This document shows positions 7,545 through 17,433 of a DNA stretch of 41,543 nucleotides, one piece after another (the first letter of the stretch is position 1; each line of letters starts with the position of its first letter). The notes under the pieces were generated by a model, which was given only the letters and a program-made list of their open reading frames with translations, was not told the DNA's origin and did no database searches. Source of the DNA: Camelimonas lactis. GTDB lineage: Bacteria > Pseudomonadota > Alphaproteobacteria > Rhizobiales > Beijerinckiaceae. The stretch is taken from the NCBI RefSeq assembly GCF_004342915.1, contig NZ_SLWL01000020.1, positions 1 through 41,543 of the forward strand, given 5' to 3'. The position numbers and the translations under genes were made by a program.

Positions 7545-7594
7545 CTGCGTCGTGAAACATGCGCCTGCTCACGAAGCGCCGCGGCCTGCGCTGC

Positions 7595-8818
7595 TCAGGC
7601 CGCCTGGCGCTCCCCCAGGGCGAGGCCCAGATCGCGCCAGGTGGCGACGAGCGCTTCGGTCAGTTCGTCGATGAGCGCGTCGGAATGATACGGCGTCGGC
7701 GTGATGCGCAGCCGCTCGGTTCCACGCGGCACCGTCGGATAGTTGATCGGCTGCACATAGACGCCGTGACGCTCGATCAGCATGTCGCTGGCGGCCTTGG
7801 CGAGCTGGGCGTCGCCAACCATCACCGGCACGATATGGGTGTTGTTGGGCATCACAGGCAGACCGGCGGCGGCAAGGCGCGCCTTGGTCTTCGCCACCTG
7901 GGCGCGCTGCTGGGCGCGTTCGGCGCCGCTGACCTTGAGGTGCTCGATCGCCGCGCGGGCGGCGGCGGCCACCGGCGGCGGCAGCGCCGTGGTGAAGATA
8001 AAGCCCGGGGCGTGCGAGCGAATGGCGTCGATCACCGACTCCTTGCCGGCCAGATAACCGCCGAGGCCGCCAAAACCCTTGGCCAGCGTCGCCTCGATCA
8101 CGTCGAGACGGTGCATCGCCCCCACCTCCTCGGCATACCCGGCGCCGCGCGGACCATAGAGGCCAACGGCGTGCACCTCATCGAGGTAGGTCATGGCGTT
8201 GTAGCGTTCCGCCAGATCGCAGATGGCGTGGATCGGCGAAACGTCGCCGTCCATCGAATACACGCTTTCGAAAATGATGATCTTAGCGCGGTCGGGGCCC
8301 GCCGCCTTCAGCACTTCTTCCAGATGGGCGACGTCGTTGTGACGGAAGATCCGCTTCTCACCGCCGGAGCGGCGCACGCCCTCGATCATGGAGTTGTGAT
8401 TCATCTCATCGGAGATGAGCAGCGGCTCCGGCAGCAATTTGGCCAGGGTGGAAATGCCGGTTTCGTTCGAGACGTAGCCGGAGGTGAAAACCAGGGCCGC
8501 TTCCTTGCCGTGCAGATCGGCCAGCGAGGTTTCCAGATCGACGATCGGCTTGGAGGTGCCGGCGATATTGCGGGTGCCGCCCGCGCCGACGCCAAGCGTG
8601 CGGGCGCATTCGGCCATCGCCTCGATGGTCACCTTGTGCCGGCCCATGCCGAGATAATCGTTGGTGCACCACACGGTGACCTCGCGGGCGCCCTGCGGCC
8701 CGTGCCAGGTGGCGCGGGGAAAGCGCGTGACATCATGCTCGATGGTTACGAACACCCGGTACCGGCGCTCATTTTTCAGGGCTGCCAGGGCATTCTCAAA
8801 ATAGTGTTCGTAATTCAT
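7595..8818 (-). CDS. hemA: 5-aminolevulinate synthase
   Basis: 407 residues, the usual length. This PLP enzyme condenses glycine and succinyl-CoA to 5-aminolevulinate, the first step of haem, bacteriochlorophyll and cobalamin synthesis in alphaproteobacteria (Shemin pathway). Visible motifs are the N-terminal [57 protein letters not shown] and the PLP lysine in [11 protein letters not shown] near residue 246. Start ATG 8818 matches the family N-terminus; the frame is open further upstream without similarity. A -10-like TATTGTATAG on the minus strand lies around 8912-8922. I saw no FnrL or Irr box. A terminator lies downstream at 7513-7544. Confidence 0.97.
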   Translation of the reverse strand: MNYEHYFENALAALKNERRYRVFVTIEHDVTRFPRATWHGPQGAREVTVWCTNDYLGMGRHKVTIEAMAECARTLGVGAGGTRNIAGTSKPIVDLETSLADLHGKEAALVFTSGYVSNETGISTLAKLLPEPLLISDEMNHNSMIEGVRRSGGEKRIFRHNDVAHLEEVLKAAGPDRAKIIIFESVYSMDGDVSPIHAICDLAERYNAMTYLDEVHAVGLYGPRGAGYAEEVGAMHRLDVIEATLAKGFGGLGGYLAGKESVIDAIRSHAPGFIFTTALPPPVAAAARAAIEHLKVSGAERAQQRAQVAKTKARLAAAGLPVMPNNTHIVPVMVGDAQLAKAASDMLIERHGVYVQPINYPTVPRGTERLRITPTPYHSDALIDELTEALVATWRDLGLALGERQAA

Positions 8819-9199
8819 CACGGTCCCGTTCCGCGCTGCCTGCGCGCCTCTGGCCTGCCTTGCGGAGCTGGCCGGGCTGCGAATGGCCCTTTTTGCCGCA
8901 AGCACGCCCCTATACAATATGTGACCTGCGGTTTTGAAGCATTCCAGACAAATACCGGCCACGCAAGCGTGACAATCGCCGCAGTCCTGCCCCGTTTTTC
9001 GGCGCAGGCCGGTTCGCGGGCCGGCGCGGCCTGCCCCGACAGCCACCCCAATCGCTGGCGCTGGCGCTGGGGGCCCGGACTTTGCTATCACACCGCCGGC
9101 AGGCTGGCGCGCGCCGTCCGCCACGGACGATGCGTTTTCGCGGGGCTTATTCCGCCCTTGCCGCAAGCGCCGAGATCAACCCTAACGCCGGGGCGCCCC
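8819..9199. other. hemA upstream region; divergent small gene on the other side
   Basis: 381 bases with no supported gene. The minus-strand TTCAAA (around 8933) and TGTATA (around 8913), spaced roughly 16-17 bases, could be the hemA promoter. The stretch 8990-9195 is GC-rich and featureless. Confidence 0.4.
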
Positions 9200-9385
9200 G
9201 TGAGCAGCGAAACAGCGACGGAACGACAAAAGCGGTTGGCGCAGGCGCTGCGGGCCAATCTGCGCAGACGCAAAACCCAGACGCGGGAGCGCGCCGCCGC
9301 GCCAACCCGCCCTGACGACACGCAGGAGGCGACGCCCCAGACGGCGCAGGGGCAGCGCGATGACGCGAACGAAAGCGGCCGTTGA
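9200..9385 (+). CDS. Small highly charged protein upstream of murA
   Basis: 61 residues from a GTG start. The sequence begins MSSETATERQKRLAQALRAN and continues LRRRKTQTRERAA, a basic amphipathic helix, then an acidic/Gln-rich tail. Short proteins with a RLAxALRANLRRRK-like helix are found beside murA or in similar positions in many alphaproteobacteria; the role is unknown. A cytoplasmic nucleic-acid-binding or regulatory peptide is possible but unproven. The frame is open far upstream, so the start rests on this family-like N-terminus. It lies 417 bases before murA on the same strand. Confidence 0.65.
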   Translation: MSSETATERQKRLAQALRANLRRRKTQTRERAAAPTRPDDTQEATPQTAQGQRDDANESGR

Positions 9386-9802
9386 TCCCGCCCGTCGCCG
9401 GCGCCGACGGCTTTCCGAAAGCACCCGCCGCTGTGGCTTTCCGGCGCTTGTGCCAGCAGGCCCCCTCTGCCAAAATTACTTTCCTGCCAGAATCATCCTG
9501 AGGTGAACGCCCGGCCAGAAGGCGCCAGCCCGGAAGGAGAAAACGCCGGCCAGATTGGCCTCGCCGTGGTGGGTGGCCAATTGACGTCCGGCGGACGACG
9601 CATTTCCGCGCCGCCGCCAGCGCTGGATGGTCTTTCTGAAGCGATTTGCTGGAAGCACGCGCAGGCGTTTCCGCAACGCCCCGTCAGAATCCGCATCCGG
9701 CGCATGGCTGCGCGGCCAGGCGCCGGCGGCACGTCCGGCCTGTCTGACCTGTCCGCAGACCCCGTTGATCACAAGAGGCGGCGTTCCGCCCGGAGCACAT
9801 AG
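9386..9802. other. murA upstream region, no gene seen
   Basis: 417 bases between the small basic protein and murA. No reading frame on either strand shows protein family character; the long antisense frame across it is a shadow of murA extended into this gap. TTGATCACAAGAGG at 9767-9780 is just upstream of the murA start and includes a weak ribosome binding sequence. Confidence 0.5.
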
Positions 9803-11098
<1,296 letters not shown>

Positions 11099-11137
11099 GA
11101 TCCCGCCGTCGCGACCTGAAAGAACACGACCTGCAAC

Positions 11138-11168
11138 AAAGGGCGGAGCCGCTGGCTCCGCCCTTTTT
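11138..11168 (+). terminator. Rho-independent terminator of murA
   Basis: GGGCGGAGCC (11141-11150) and GGCTCCGCCC (11154-11163) form a 10-bp GC stem with a short loop, followed by TTTTTGCTG. It begins 42 bases after the murA stop. Confidence 0.92.
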
Positions 11169-11222
11169 GCTGTCATCGGCGCGCCCGGAACCGGCGCGGC
11201 CCTGGAAGGCTGGCGCGGCGGG

Positions 11223-11915
11223 TCAGTAGGCCACGGCGCCGCGCTTGACGCCGAAGCCGGCGATGTCGCACTGGCACGGCGCGTTGCGGGGCAACATCAC
11301 GCCTGTCGGGCAGCTGCCGCGTGAGGTGACGCAAACGCTGCCGCGCGGCCCGCCGGCGCGATAATCACGCCCGCGGTCATGGTCCCGATCCCGTCGGTCA
11401 TAGTCACGGTCGCGCCGGTCGTAGTCCCGGTCACGCCGGTCGTAATCGCGATCATGGCCGCGACGATCATAGTCACGGTCGCGACGATCGTAGTCACGGT
11501 CCCTCCCCCGGTCGTAAACGGGCGGCGGAGGCGGAGGGGGCGGAGGCCGGAACGCCGGCGGAGGGGGCGGAGGCGGTGGCGGCGGCGGGGGCCGGAAAGC
11601 CGGTGGCGGCGGAGGCGGCGGCGGCGGGCGCATGGCCGGCGGCGGCGGAGGCGGCGGAGGCCTGAACGCCGGAGGCGGCGGCGGCGGCCGGAAACCGGGC
11701 GGGGGTGGTGGCGGCGGCGGCGGGCGCATGCCGGGCGGCGGCGGCGGGCGGCCATCGTCGGACGGCTGGGCGGCGGCGATCTGCGGCAGCATCACCGCCG
11801 CCGTCACCGCGACCGCGACGGCCATCGCCACGGCCCCTGTCGTCGCCTTTGCCGCCACCCTGGTCACCACCGTCGCCACCTGGGCCACGCGCCCCGTCAC
11901 TGAACGGAACCTCAT
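11223..11915 (-). CDS. Secreted proline-rich protein with RDYDRR repeats and C-terminal Cys motif
   Basis: 230 residues. A long hydrophobic N-terminus (MRFRSVTGRVAQVATVV..., with AVAMAVAVAVTAAVML) ending IAAAQPS acts as a signal peptide. Next come about 90 residues of proline runs separated by FRPP/MRPP, then about 50 residues of tandem RDYDRRD repeats, strongly charged, and a C-terminal 45-residue domain with four Cys (VCVTSRGSCPTG...APCQCDIAGFG). Similar small Cys tails occur on secreted alphaproteobacterial proteins of unknown function. A surface or periplasmic role is inferred. Start 11915 has AGGAGAATTTCC upstream; a 17-bp duplication places a second identical site and ATG just before it. 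It is convergent with murA. Confidence 0.75.
   Translation of the reverse strand: MRFRSVTGRVAQVATVVTRVAAKATTGAVAMAVAVAVTAAVMLPQIAAAQPSDDGRPPPPPGMRPPPPPPPPPGFRPPPPPPAFRPPPPPPPPAMRPPPPPPPPPAFRPPPPPPPPPPPPAFRPPPPPPPPPVYDRGRDRDYDRRDRDYDRRGHDRDYDRRDRDYDRRDRDYDRRDRDHDRGRDYRAGGPRGSVCVTSRGSCPTGVMLPRNAPCQCDIAGFGVKRGAVAY
11390..11515. repeat. Coding minisatellite (RDYDRR repeats)
   Basis: Repeats of a CGGTCGTAGTCACGGTCGC-type unit, 18-21 bases long, encode RDYDRRD on the minus strand inside the secreted-protein gene. All unit lengths are multiples of three, so the frame is kept and copy number can vary without frameshift. Confidence 0.85.
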
Positions 11916-11947
11916 GGAAATTCTCCTGACATGGAAATTCTCCTGAC
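11914..11947 (-). promoter_or_regulatory. 17-bp tandem duplication of ribosome binding site plus start codon
   Basis: On the minus strand GTCAGGAGAATTTCCAT occurs twice in a row (11947-11931 and 11930-11914). Each copy carries AGGAGA and an ATG. The upstream ATG opens a six-codon frame, MSGEFP, whose TGA stop overlaps the downstream gene's ATG as ATGA. Translation of the real gene may therefore be coupled to this mini-frame. Confidence 0.7.
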
Positions 11948-12167
11948 CCTGCCGCCGAACGGTCCGGCGCGTCTTTCGGGTTATTGCTTCCGGCGTTTCA
12001 AGCCAGATTGTGACGCGCCCGCGGCCGCCGCCGGCGCCAACGTCCGCAAACGTTATCAATCATGATATATATGCACAGTTCGTTACGCGCCGCGCGCCCC
12101 AAACGTTGTTCCCGCAAATGTTTCCCGGGTCATGACCCGCGTTTCCACGCCAGCCCGACAGGCGACC

Positions 12168-12611
12168 ATGAGCCAACTGACCTCCGACGACAGCACGCCC
12201 CTTGGCCTGATGGCGCTCGACGCCGAAGATCTGGCGGTGATTTCCGCCCACGTTCAGGACGCCGTGCTGCGGCCCGCCGACATCGTCTGGCGGCCCGGCG
12301 ACGGCCTGCTGGCGTTGACCCTGCGCCGTTTCGACTGGTCCTCGCCGCCTGATCAGCCACGACGCCGGCTCAGCGCCCTGCATTTCGGCCGCGTTTCCCG
12401 CGTCGTCCACAAGGGCGTTGATCCCGCGGCCCAGGCGCTGAATCTGCTGGCAATTTCCTTCGAACCAGGCGAAGCCCCATCTGGCGCGCTGCGGCTGGAT
12501 TTTTCCGGCGGCGGCGCCATCCGCGCCGAGGTCGAGTGCATCGAGGCGCAGCTGAAGGACCTGGGCCCGGTATGGGAGGCCATTCGCCGTCCCGCCCATG
12601 AAACAGATTGA
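12168..12611 (+). CDS. DUF2948 family protein
   Basis: 147 residues starting MSQLTSDDSTPLGLMALDAEDLAVISAHVQDAV. The sequence LKALDAEDLAVISAHLQDAV, followed by basic-aromatic LRRFDW and RRLSALHFGRV, is characteristic of DUF2948, an alphaproteobacterial family of unknown function almost always encoded directly before hisD. The C-terminal AEVECIEAQLKDLGPVWEA also matches. No catalytic motif or membrane segment is visible. The ATG at 12168 was preferred over one at 12132 because family similarity starts there; neither has a strong ribosome binding site. It lies 30 bases before hisD and is probably co-transcribed with it. Confidence 0.85.
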   Translation: MSQLTSDDSTPLGLMALDAEDLAVISAHVQDAVLRPADIVWRPGDGLLALTLRRFDWSSPPDQPRRRLSALHFGRVSRVVHKGVDPAAQALNLLAISFEPGEAPSGALRLDFSGGGAIRAEVECIEAQLKDLGPVWEAIRRPAHETD

Positions 12612-12641
12612 GCCGATCTGAAACCGACGGAGAGCTTTGAC

Positions 12642-13952
12642 ATGGTTGACACAGGCCCCACGGCGCTGCGACTGGACGCCCGCCAGGACGGCTTCCAGCA
12701 TGCTTTCGCCCGCCTGCTCGGCCAGAAGCGCGAAACGTCGGTGGACGTGGACGAAGGCGTGCGCGCGATCCTCGCCGACGTGGCGACGCGCGGCGACGCG
12801 GCTGTCATCCAGCTGACGGCGAAATTCGACCGGCTGGATATTTCCGGCGGGCGCATGCGGGTCGGCGCCGATGAAATCGCCGCCGCGAAAGCCGCCTGCA
12901 AGCCGGAAGAACTGGCCGCCCTCGCCGTCGCCCGCGACCGCATCGAGGCGTATCACAGTCGCCAGAAGCCGCAGGACGACAGCTTCACGGACGCGCTGGG
13001 CGTGACCATGGGCTGGCGCTGGACGGCCATCGACGCCGTCGGGCTCTACGTGCCGGGCGGCACCGCCAGCTATCCGTCATCGGTGCTGATGAACGCCGTG
13101 CCGGCCCGCGTCGCCGGCGTGCCGCGCATCGTCATGGTGGCGCCGACGCCAGACGACGCCATGAACCCGCTGGTTCTGGCGGCGGCGGACCTCGCCGGCG
13201 TCGATGAAATCTACCGCATCGGCGGCGCCCAGGCCATCGGCGCCCTCGCCTACGGCACGGCCACCATCGCGCCGGTAGCCAAGATCGTCGGACCCGGCAA
13301 CGCCTGGGTGGCGGCGGCCAAGCGCCGGGTGTTCGGCACGGTGGGCATCGACATGATCGCCGGCCCATCCGAGGTGCTGGTGATCGCCGATGAGCACGCC
13401 AACCCCGACTGGATCGCCGCCGACCTGCTGGCCCAGGCCGAACACGACGCGGCGGCGCAGTGCATCCTGATCACCGACAGCCCCAGCCTCGCGGACGCGG
13501 TGGAAGCCGCGGTGCAGCGCCAGCTGGCGACGTTGCCGCGCGCCCGGATCGCCGCCGCCAGCTGGCGCGACAACGGCGCCATCATTCTGGTCGGCGATCT
13601 GGCCGAAGCGGTTCCGCTGGCCAACGCCATCGCGGCCGAGCACCTGGAAATCGAAACCGCCAACGCGGCGGAACTGGCGGCGCAGGTGCGCAACGCCGGC
13701 GCGATCTTCCTCGGCTCGCACACCCCGGAAGCCATCGGCGATTATGTCGGCGGCCCCAATCACGTGCTGCCCACCGCGCGCTCCGCCCGCTTCTCCTCCG
13801 GCCTCGGCGTGCTGGACTTCATGAAGCGCACGTCGATACTCTCGTGTTCGCCGGAGGCGCTGCGCCAGCTCGGGCCATCCGCCATCAGCCTCGCCAGTTC
13901 AGAGGGCCTGGGGGGACACGCCCGCTCGGTGGCGATCCGCCTCAACCTGTAG
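12642..13952 (+). CDS. hisD: Histidinol dehydrogenase
   Basis: 436 residues, usual length. HisD catalyses the last two steps of histidine synthesis, histidinol to histidinal to histidine, with NAD and zinc. Visible: the NAD-binding region [20 protein letters not shown], Zn/catalytic Gln265 and His268 in [10 protein letters not shown], the Glu-His pair in AEHLEIE near 332-333, and the C-terminal [11 protein letters not shown] His. An AGAG site precedes the ATG. It is second in the run DUF2948, hisD, UPF0262, phosphatase, all on the plus strand. A 26-bp inverted repeat separates it from UPF0262. Confidence 0.98.
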   Translation: MVDTGPTALRLDARQDGFQHAFARLLGQKRETSVDVDEGVRAILADVATRGDAAVIQLTAKFDRLDISGGRMRVGADEIAAAKAACKPEELAALAVARDRIEAYHSRQKPQDDSFTDALGVTMGWRWTAIDAVGLYVPGGTASYPSSVLMNAVPARVAGVPRIVMVAPTPDDAMNPLVLAAADLAGVDEIYRIGGAQAIGALAYGTATIAPVAKIVGPGNAWVAAAKRRVFGTVGIDMIAGPSEVLVIADEHANPDWIAADLLAQAEHDAAAQCILITDSPSLADAVEAAVQRQLATLPRARIAAASWRDNGAIILVGDLAEAVPLANAIAAEHLEIETANAAELAAQVRNAGAIFLGSHTPEAIGDYVGGPNHVLPTARSARFSSGLGVLDFMKRTSILSCSPEALRQLGPSAISLASSEGLGGHARSVAIRLNL

Positions 13953-14001
13953 GGCGCGGCGCGTTTCAACAGAAACGCACTGCGCTCCACCTTCTTTAAT
14001 T

Positions 14002-14027
14002 GCGCATGATTTTTACGAATCATGCGC
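14002..14027. promoter_or_regulatory. 26-bp inverted repeat between hisD and UPF0262 gene
   Basis: GCGCATGATT (14002-14011) and AATCATGCGC (14018-14027) are exact reverse complements around TTTACG. It is 50 bases after the hisD stop and 41 before the next ATG. With T-rich loop and modest GC it could attenuate or terminate, but no U-run follows the stem, so a protein-binding site is equally possible. Confidence 0.5.
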
Positions 14028-14067
14028 CAACAGCCGGCCCCAGCCAGCAGGACGGGAAGGAGCCGCG

Positions 14068-14595
14068 ATGTCCGCAAGCGGAGATTCTTCAGGCAAGGCT
14101 TCCTCCCGGAACCGGCTGGCGTCCGTGGCGCTGGACGAACAATCGATCGGCCGCGGCGCGCCCGAACAGGAGCATGAGCGCAACGCCGCCATCTGGGACA
14201 TCATCGAGAGCAACAGCTTCGCCGTGCCCAATGTCGACGCGGGTCCCTACGCCCTTGAGCTCGCCATGGTGGAAAAACGGCTGGCGTTCACCGTGCGGCA
14301 GACGCCGGAGGACGGCGAGCCGCCCGGCAGCGGCGCGCTGGTGGCGGCGCATTATCTGTCGCTGACGCCGTTCCGGCGGGTGATCAAGGACTACGAACTG
14401 ATCTGCAACAGCTATTTCGCCGCCGTGCGCACGGCCTCGCCGCAGCAGATCGAAGCGATCGACATGGGCCGGCGCGGCCTGCATGACGAAGCCGCAGCGC
14501 TGGTTCAGGAGCGGCTGGCCGGCAAGCTGACGGTGGATTTCGACACCGCCCGCCGCCTGTTCACCCTCATCTTCGCCCTGCACTGGAAGGGCTGA
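14068..14595 (+). CDS. UPF0262 family protein
   Basis: 175 residues. After a charged N-terminus come the family hallmarks [59 protein letters not shown] and a C-terminal [17 protein letters not shown]0262 is confined to alphaproteobacteria and sits next to hisD; its function is unknown. No signal peptide, membrane segment or catalytic signature is visible, so it is probably cytoplasmic. ATG 14068 has GGGAAGGAG upstream. The next gene starts one base after its stop. Confidence 0.92.
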   Translation: MSASGDSSGKASSRNRLASVALDEQSIGRGAPEQEHERNAAIWDIIESNSFAVPNVDAGPYALELAMVEKRLAFTVRQTPEDGEPPGSGALVAAHYLSLTPFRRVIKDYELICNSYFAAVRTASPQQIEAIDMGRRGLHDEAAALVQERLAGKLTVDFDTARRLFTLIFALHWKG

Positions 14596-14596
14596 A

Positions 14597-15094
14597 TTGA
14601 TCGCTGCGCTCCCGCCCGAGGCGCCGGATCAGGTCGCGAAGGCGCCCCAGGACGCGAAACCGCGCGTGCAGGCGGTGCTGTTCGTCTGCGCCCTCAACGC
14701 GGTGCGCTCACCGATGGCCGAAGCGCTGGCCCGACACTATTTTGGCAAGAGCATCTATGTGCAGTCCGCCGGGGTGCGGAAGGACGATCTCGATCCGTTC
14801 GCCGTCGCCGTGCTGGACGAGATGGGCGTGGACGCCAGCCGCCACCGGCCGCGCACCCTCGACGAGCTTGAGGAATACGAAGGGCTGAACTTCGACCTGA
14901 TCGTCACCCTGTCGCCAGAGGCGCACCACGCGGCGCTTGAACTGACGCGCACGCTGGCGGTGGAAGTGGAATACTGGCCCACGCCGGACGCCACCGCGAC
15001 GCACGGCTCCCGCGCCCACAGGCTACAGGCTTACCGGGACGTGCGTGATCATCTGCAAAAACGCATCATCGCGCGCTTCCGCGATCAGGTCTGA
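14597..15094 (+). CDS. Low-molecular-weight protein-tyrosine-phosphatase-like protein
   Basis: 165 residues from a TTG start one base past the UPF0262 stop, with GGAAGGGC upstream. The P-loop CALNAVRS (Cys31, Arg37) matches the CX5R signature of low-molecular-weight phosphatases and related arsenate reductases, and Asp131 in WPTPDA is the general-acid loop. The first 22 residues are an extension relative to the family core. In other alphaproteobacteria the same gene follows UPF0262 and precedes infA; here infA is absent and a convergent terC follows. The natural substrate is unknown. Confidence 0.88.
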   Translation: MIAALPPEAPDQVAKAPQDAKPRVQAVLFVCALNAVRSPMAEALARHYFGKSIYVQSAGVRKDDLDPFAVAVLDEMGVDASRHRPRTLDELEEYEGLNFDLIVTLSPEAHHAALELTRTLAVEVEYWPTPDATATHGSRAHRLQAYRDVRDHLQKRIIARFRDQV

Positions 15095-15149
15095 GGCCGG
15101 CGTCCCGCACGCGGGCCTGCCGGGCGGCATGGCGCGCCCGGATCGGGCT

Positions 15150-15866
15150 TCAGATGCCGCCGCCCACGTCGGCGTCGGCGCCGGCGGTCCGCCGGCGCTG
15201 CGCCAGCCGCCGCATCAGCCAGCCAAGCCCGACCACCACCAGCACGCCGGCCGCCTCCACCGGCAGCTTCCAGATCGCCACCTGGCCGGCGCCAAGCGTC
15301 TTCACCATCCATGGGTCGGTGATCAGCATGCCGCCAGCCACCCAGCCGAGCAGCGCCGCGCCGGCCCAGATCAGGATCGGGAAGCGGTCGATGGCCTTCA
15401 CCAGGATGTTGGCGCCGAAAACGATCAGCGGGATCGACAGGGCGAGACCGAAAATCAGCATGCCGACATGATCCTGCGCCACGGCGGCGATGGCGATGAC
15501 GTTGTCCAGGCTCATCACCGCATCGGCGACGACGATGGTCCAGACGGCGCCCCACAGCTTGCCGGACTCGCGGATCTCGCCGTGCTCATCCTCCTGCCCC
15601 CGGGTCAGGCCAACGGCGATGCGCAGCAGCAGAAAGGCGCCAATGACCTTGAGGAACGGCACCTGAAGCAGCTGGATGACCAGCAGGGCGAAAATCACGC
15701 GCAGGATGATGGCGGCGCCGGCGCCGAAAATAATGCCCCATTTGCGCTGGTTGGCCGGCAGGCCGCGACAGGCCAGGGCGATGACCACCGCGTTGTCGCC
15801 GGACAGGACAAGATCGATCCAGATGATCTGGAGCGCAGCGACGATTTCCGGCCACCAGGCGGTCAT
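15150..15866 (-). CDS. TerC-family integral membrane protein
   Basis: 238 residues, about seven transmembrane helices. Two TerC repeats carry the metal-site motifs LVLSGDNAVVIALA (near 19-32) and ADAVMSLDNVIAIAAVA (near 115-130), with paired Asp-Asn in each. Family members such as YceF/MeeF, Alx and YkoY export Mn2+ or metallate exoenzymes at the cytoplasmic membrane. The middle loop is charged (GQEDEHGEIRESGK). ATG 15866 starts the first helix. It is convergent with the phosphatase gene. I looked upstream for a yybP-ykoY manganese riboswitch and could not recognise one. Confidence 0.92.
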   Translation of the reverse strand: MTAWWPEIVAALQIIWIDLVLSGDNAVVIALACRGLPANQRKWGIIFGAGAAIILRVIFALLVIQLLQVPFLKVIGAFLLLRIAVGLTRGQEDEHGEIRESGKLWGAVWTIVVADAVMSLDNVIAIAAVAQDHVGMLIFGLALSIPLIVFGANILVKAIDRFPILIWAGAALLGWVAGGMLITDPWMVKTLGAGQVAIWKLPVEAAGVLVVVGLGWLMRRLAQRRRTAGADADVGGGI

Positions 15867-16186
15867 GGGATATCCTGATACGGGAGCAAGAACCGTCCGC
15901 TCTGCAACGGGGCCGGCTCCCTCTTTGATTGACGCGCTTTCCAGGCGCGAAACAACGCCGCGTCACGCCCGGACATCGGCGCCGGGTGAGCAGCGCAGGC
16001 GAACAGGGCGCGCGGCGACCCGGCAGGATTTACCCGCCAGCGTCGCCGGGCGCAATTGGCGTGCGCCAGGGCGGCGCGGCGCCCATGCTCCCTTTGCTTC
16101 GCCAGCCGCACAGGCGCAACCTCCCGCCCGCCGTCATGGTTCCGCCCGCCAGCGCGGATGGATATGCGGGACAGGCGGAGCGGCCT
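15867..16186. other. terC upstream region, no gene seen
   Basis: 320 bases of very GC-rich DNA between the terC start and the serine hydrolase stop, both leftward. Several GC hairpins are possible (for instance GACCCGGC at 16018 with GCCGGG near 16047). Open frames have no ribosome binding site or similarity. Confidence 0.45.
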
Positions 16187-17374
16187 TCAGTCGCCGAAGG
16201 CGCCGTAAGCCAGATTGCGGAACAGGTGCCGGTATTCCTCCCGCTGGTTCGGGGGCACCTGGATCATCAGCAGGGCGAAGAATTCCTCCTCCGGGTCGAT
16301 CCAGAAGGTGGTGCCGGCGATGCCGCTCCAGAAGAACTGGCCGGCGCCGCCCGGCGACGGCGCCAGGCCATCGTGGGTGCGCACCGCGAAGCCGAGGCCA
16401 AAGCCATGTCCCGGCGGCAAAAGGTCAGAACCGATGGACGCGCCTTCGGGCAGGTGGTCGGCGGCCATGAGGCTCACGGTCTTGCGGCTGAGCAACCGTG
16501 TTGAACCGAGCACGCCGCCGTTCTGGATCATCTGGATGAAGCGGGCGTAGTCCATCGCCGACGACACCAGGCCGCCGCCGCCGGATTCGAACGGGAACGG
16601 TTTCGTCACGTCGAGCAGCTTCACCGCCTCGCCGGTGTCGGGATCCCGCGGCAGCGGTTCAGCCAGGCGGTGGAGCGAAGCTTCCGGCACATAAAAGCCG
16701 GTGTCGTCCATGCCGAGCGGATCGAAGATGTGCTCGCGCAGGGCGTCGCCGAGGGAGGAGCCGGTGATGATCTCGACGATGGTCCCCAGAACGTCAGTGG
16801 AGCGGCCGTAGTCCCACCGGGTTCCTGGCTGGCTGTTGAGCGGCAGCTGCGCCAGGGCTTCCGCGTGCTCCATGCTGGTCCAGCTGCGCCGGAAAATGCG
16901 GGCGTCCATGTACATCTGCTGCAGTTCGGGCATGGCCAGGAATTCGTAGCTCAGGCCCGAGGTGTGGCGCAGCAGGTCCTGCACGGTCATCGGCCGCGCC
17001 TGATCCTCCAGGGTCAGGACGCCGTCGCGCTTCACCGCCACCTTCGTGGCGGCGAACGCCGGAATATATTTGGCGACGGGATCCGTGATCAGCAGCCGCC
17101 CCTGCTCCACCAGCATCATGATCATGGTGGAAACGACCGGCTTGGTCATGGAATAGCAGCGGAACAGGGCGTCGGTCCGCAGCGCCTCGCCCGTCGCCGG
17201 GTCCCGCATGCCGACGGCCGAAAAATGCGCCACCTTGCCGAAGCGGGACAGCATGGTCACCGCGCCGGCAAGCCGGCCGCGGTCGACATGATCGCGCAGC
17301 ACCGCGTTGATCCGCTCCAGGCGCTCCACGGAGAAGCCGGCTTCGTCGGGCCTGATGGTCGGCAAGTTGCTCAT
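16187..17374 (-). CDS. Class C beta-lactamase-fold serine hydrolase (esterase-like)
   Basis: 395 residues. The nucleophile motif is SMTK at residues 75-78 (SxxK, in FRCYSMTKPVVS). The second motif is the Tyr of RWDYGRSTD near 187, an EstB-like YxxS/T arrangement instead of YxN, and the C-terminal part has PSPGGAGQFFWSGIAGTTFWIDP. Such proteins are usually carboxylesterases or transesterases, not antibiotic-hydrolysing enzymes. No signal peptide is visible, so it is probably cytoplasmic. ATG 17374 has GGGAG upstream; the long open frame beyond it is not family-like. It is downstream of the Nudix and acyl-CoA synthetase genes on the same strand. Confidence 0.9.
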   Translation of the reverse strand: MSNLPTIRPDEAGFSVERLERINAVLRDHVDRGRLAGAVTMLSRFGKVAHFSAVGMRDPATGEALRTDALFRCYSMTKPVVSTMIMMLVEQGRLLITDPVAKYIPAFAATKVAVKRDGVLTLEDQARPMTVQDLLRHTSGLSYEFLAMPELQQMYMDARIFRRSWTSMEHAEALAQLPLNSQPGTRWDYGRSTDVLGTIVEIITGSSLGDALREHIFDPLGMDDTGFYVPEASLHRLAEPLPRDPDTGEAVKLLDVTKPFPFESGGGGLVSSAMDYARFIQMIQNGGVLGSTRLLSRKTVSLMAADHLPEGASIGSDLLPPGHGFGLGFAVRTHDGLAPSPGGAGQFFWSGIAGTTFWIDPEEEFFALLMIQVPPNQREEYRHLFRNLAYGAFGD

Positions 17375-17433
17375 GAACGCTGAAACTCCCGGTAACCGGC
17401 GCGCAGCCGGAGGTGTTTTGGGAAGGGCTGATA

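Noticed and set aside
11390-11515. CRISPR-like regular repeats
   Set aside because: Units are 18-21 bases without unique spacers and encode RDYDRR in frame within a gene.
12044-12122. Three near-copies of CCGCAAACGTT between the secreted protein gene and DUF2948
   Set aside because: Spacing is irregular (53 and 15 bases) and the copies are short and degenerate. Without a second genomic locus this is not distinguishable from chance.
15867-16186. Possible yybP-ykoY manganese riboswitch before terC
   Set aside because: An AAAGGGAGCA-like string and GC stems exist, but the conserved GGGGAGUAG and GCAAGACC parts are not recognisable. A covariance-model scan (RF00080) would decide.
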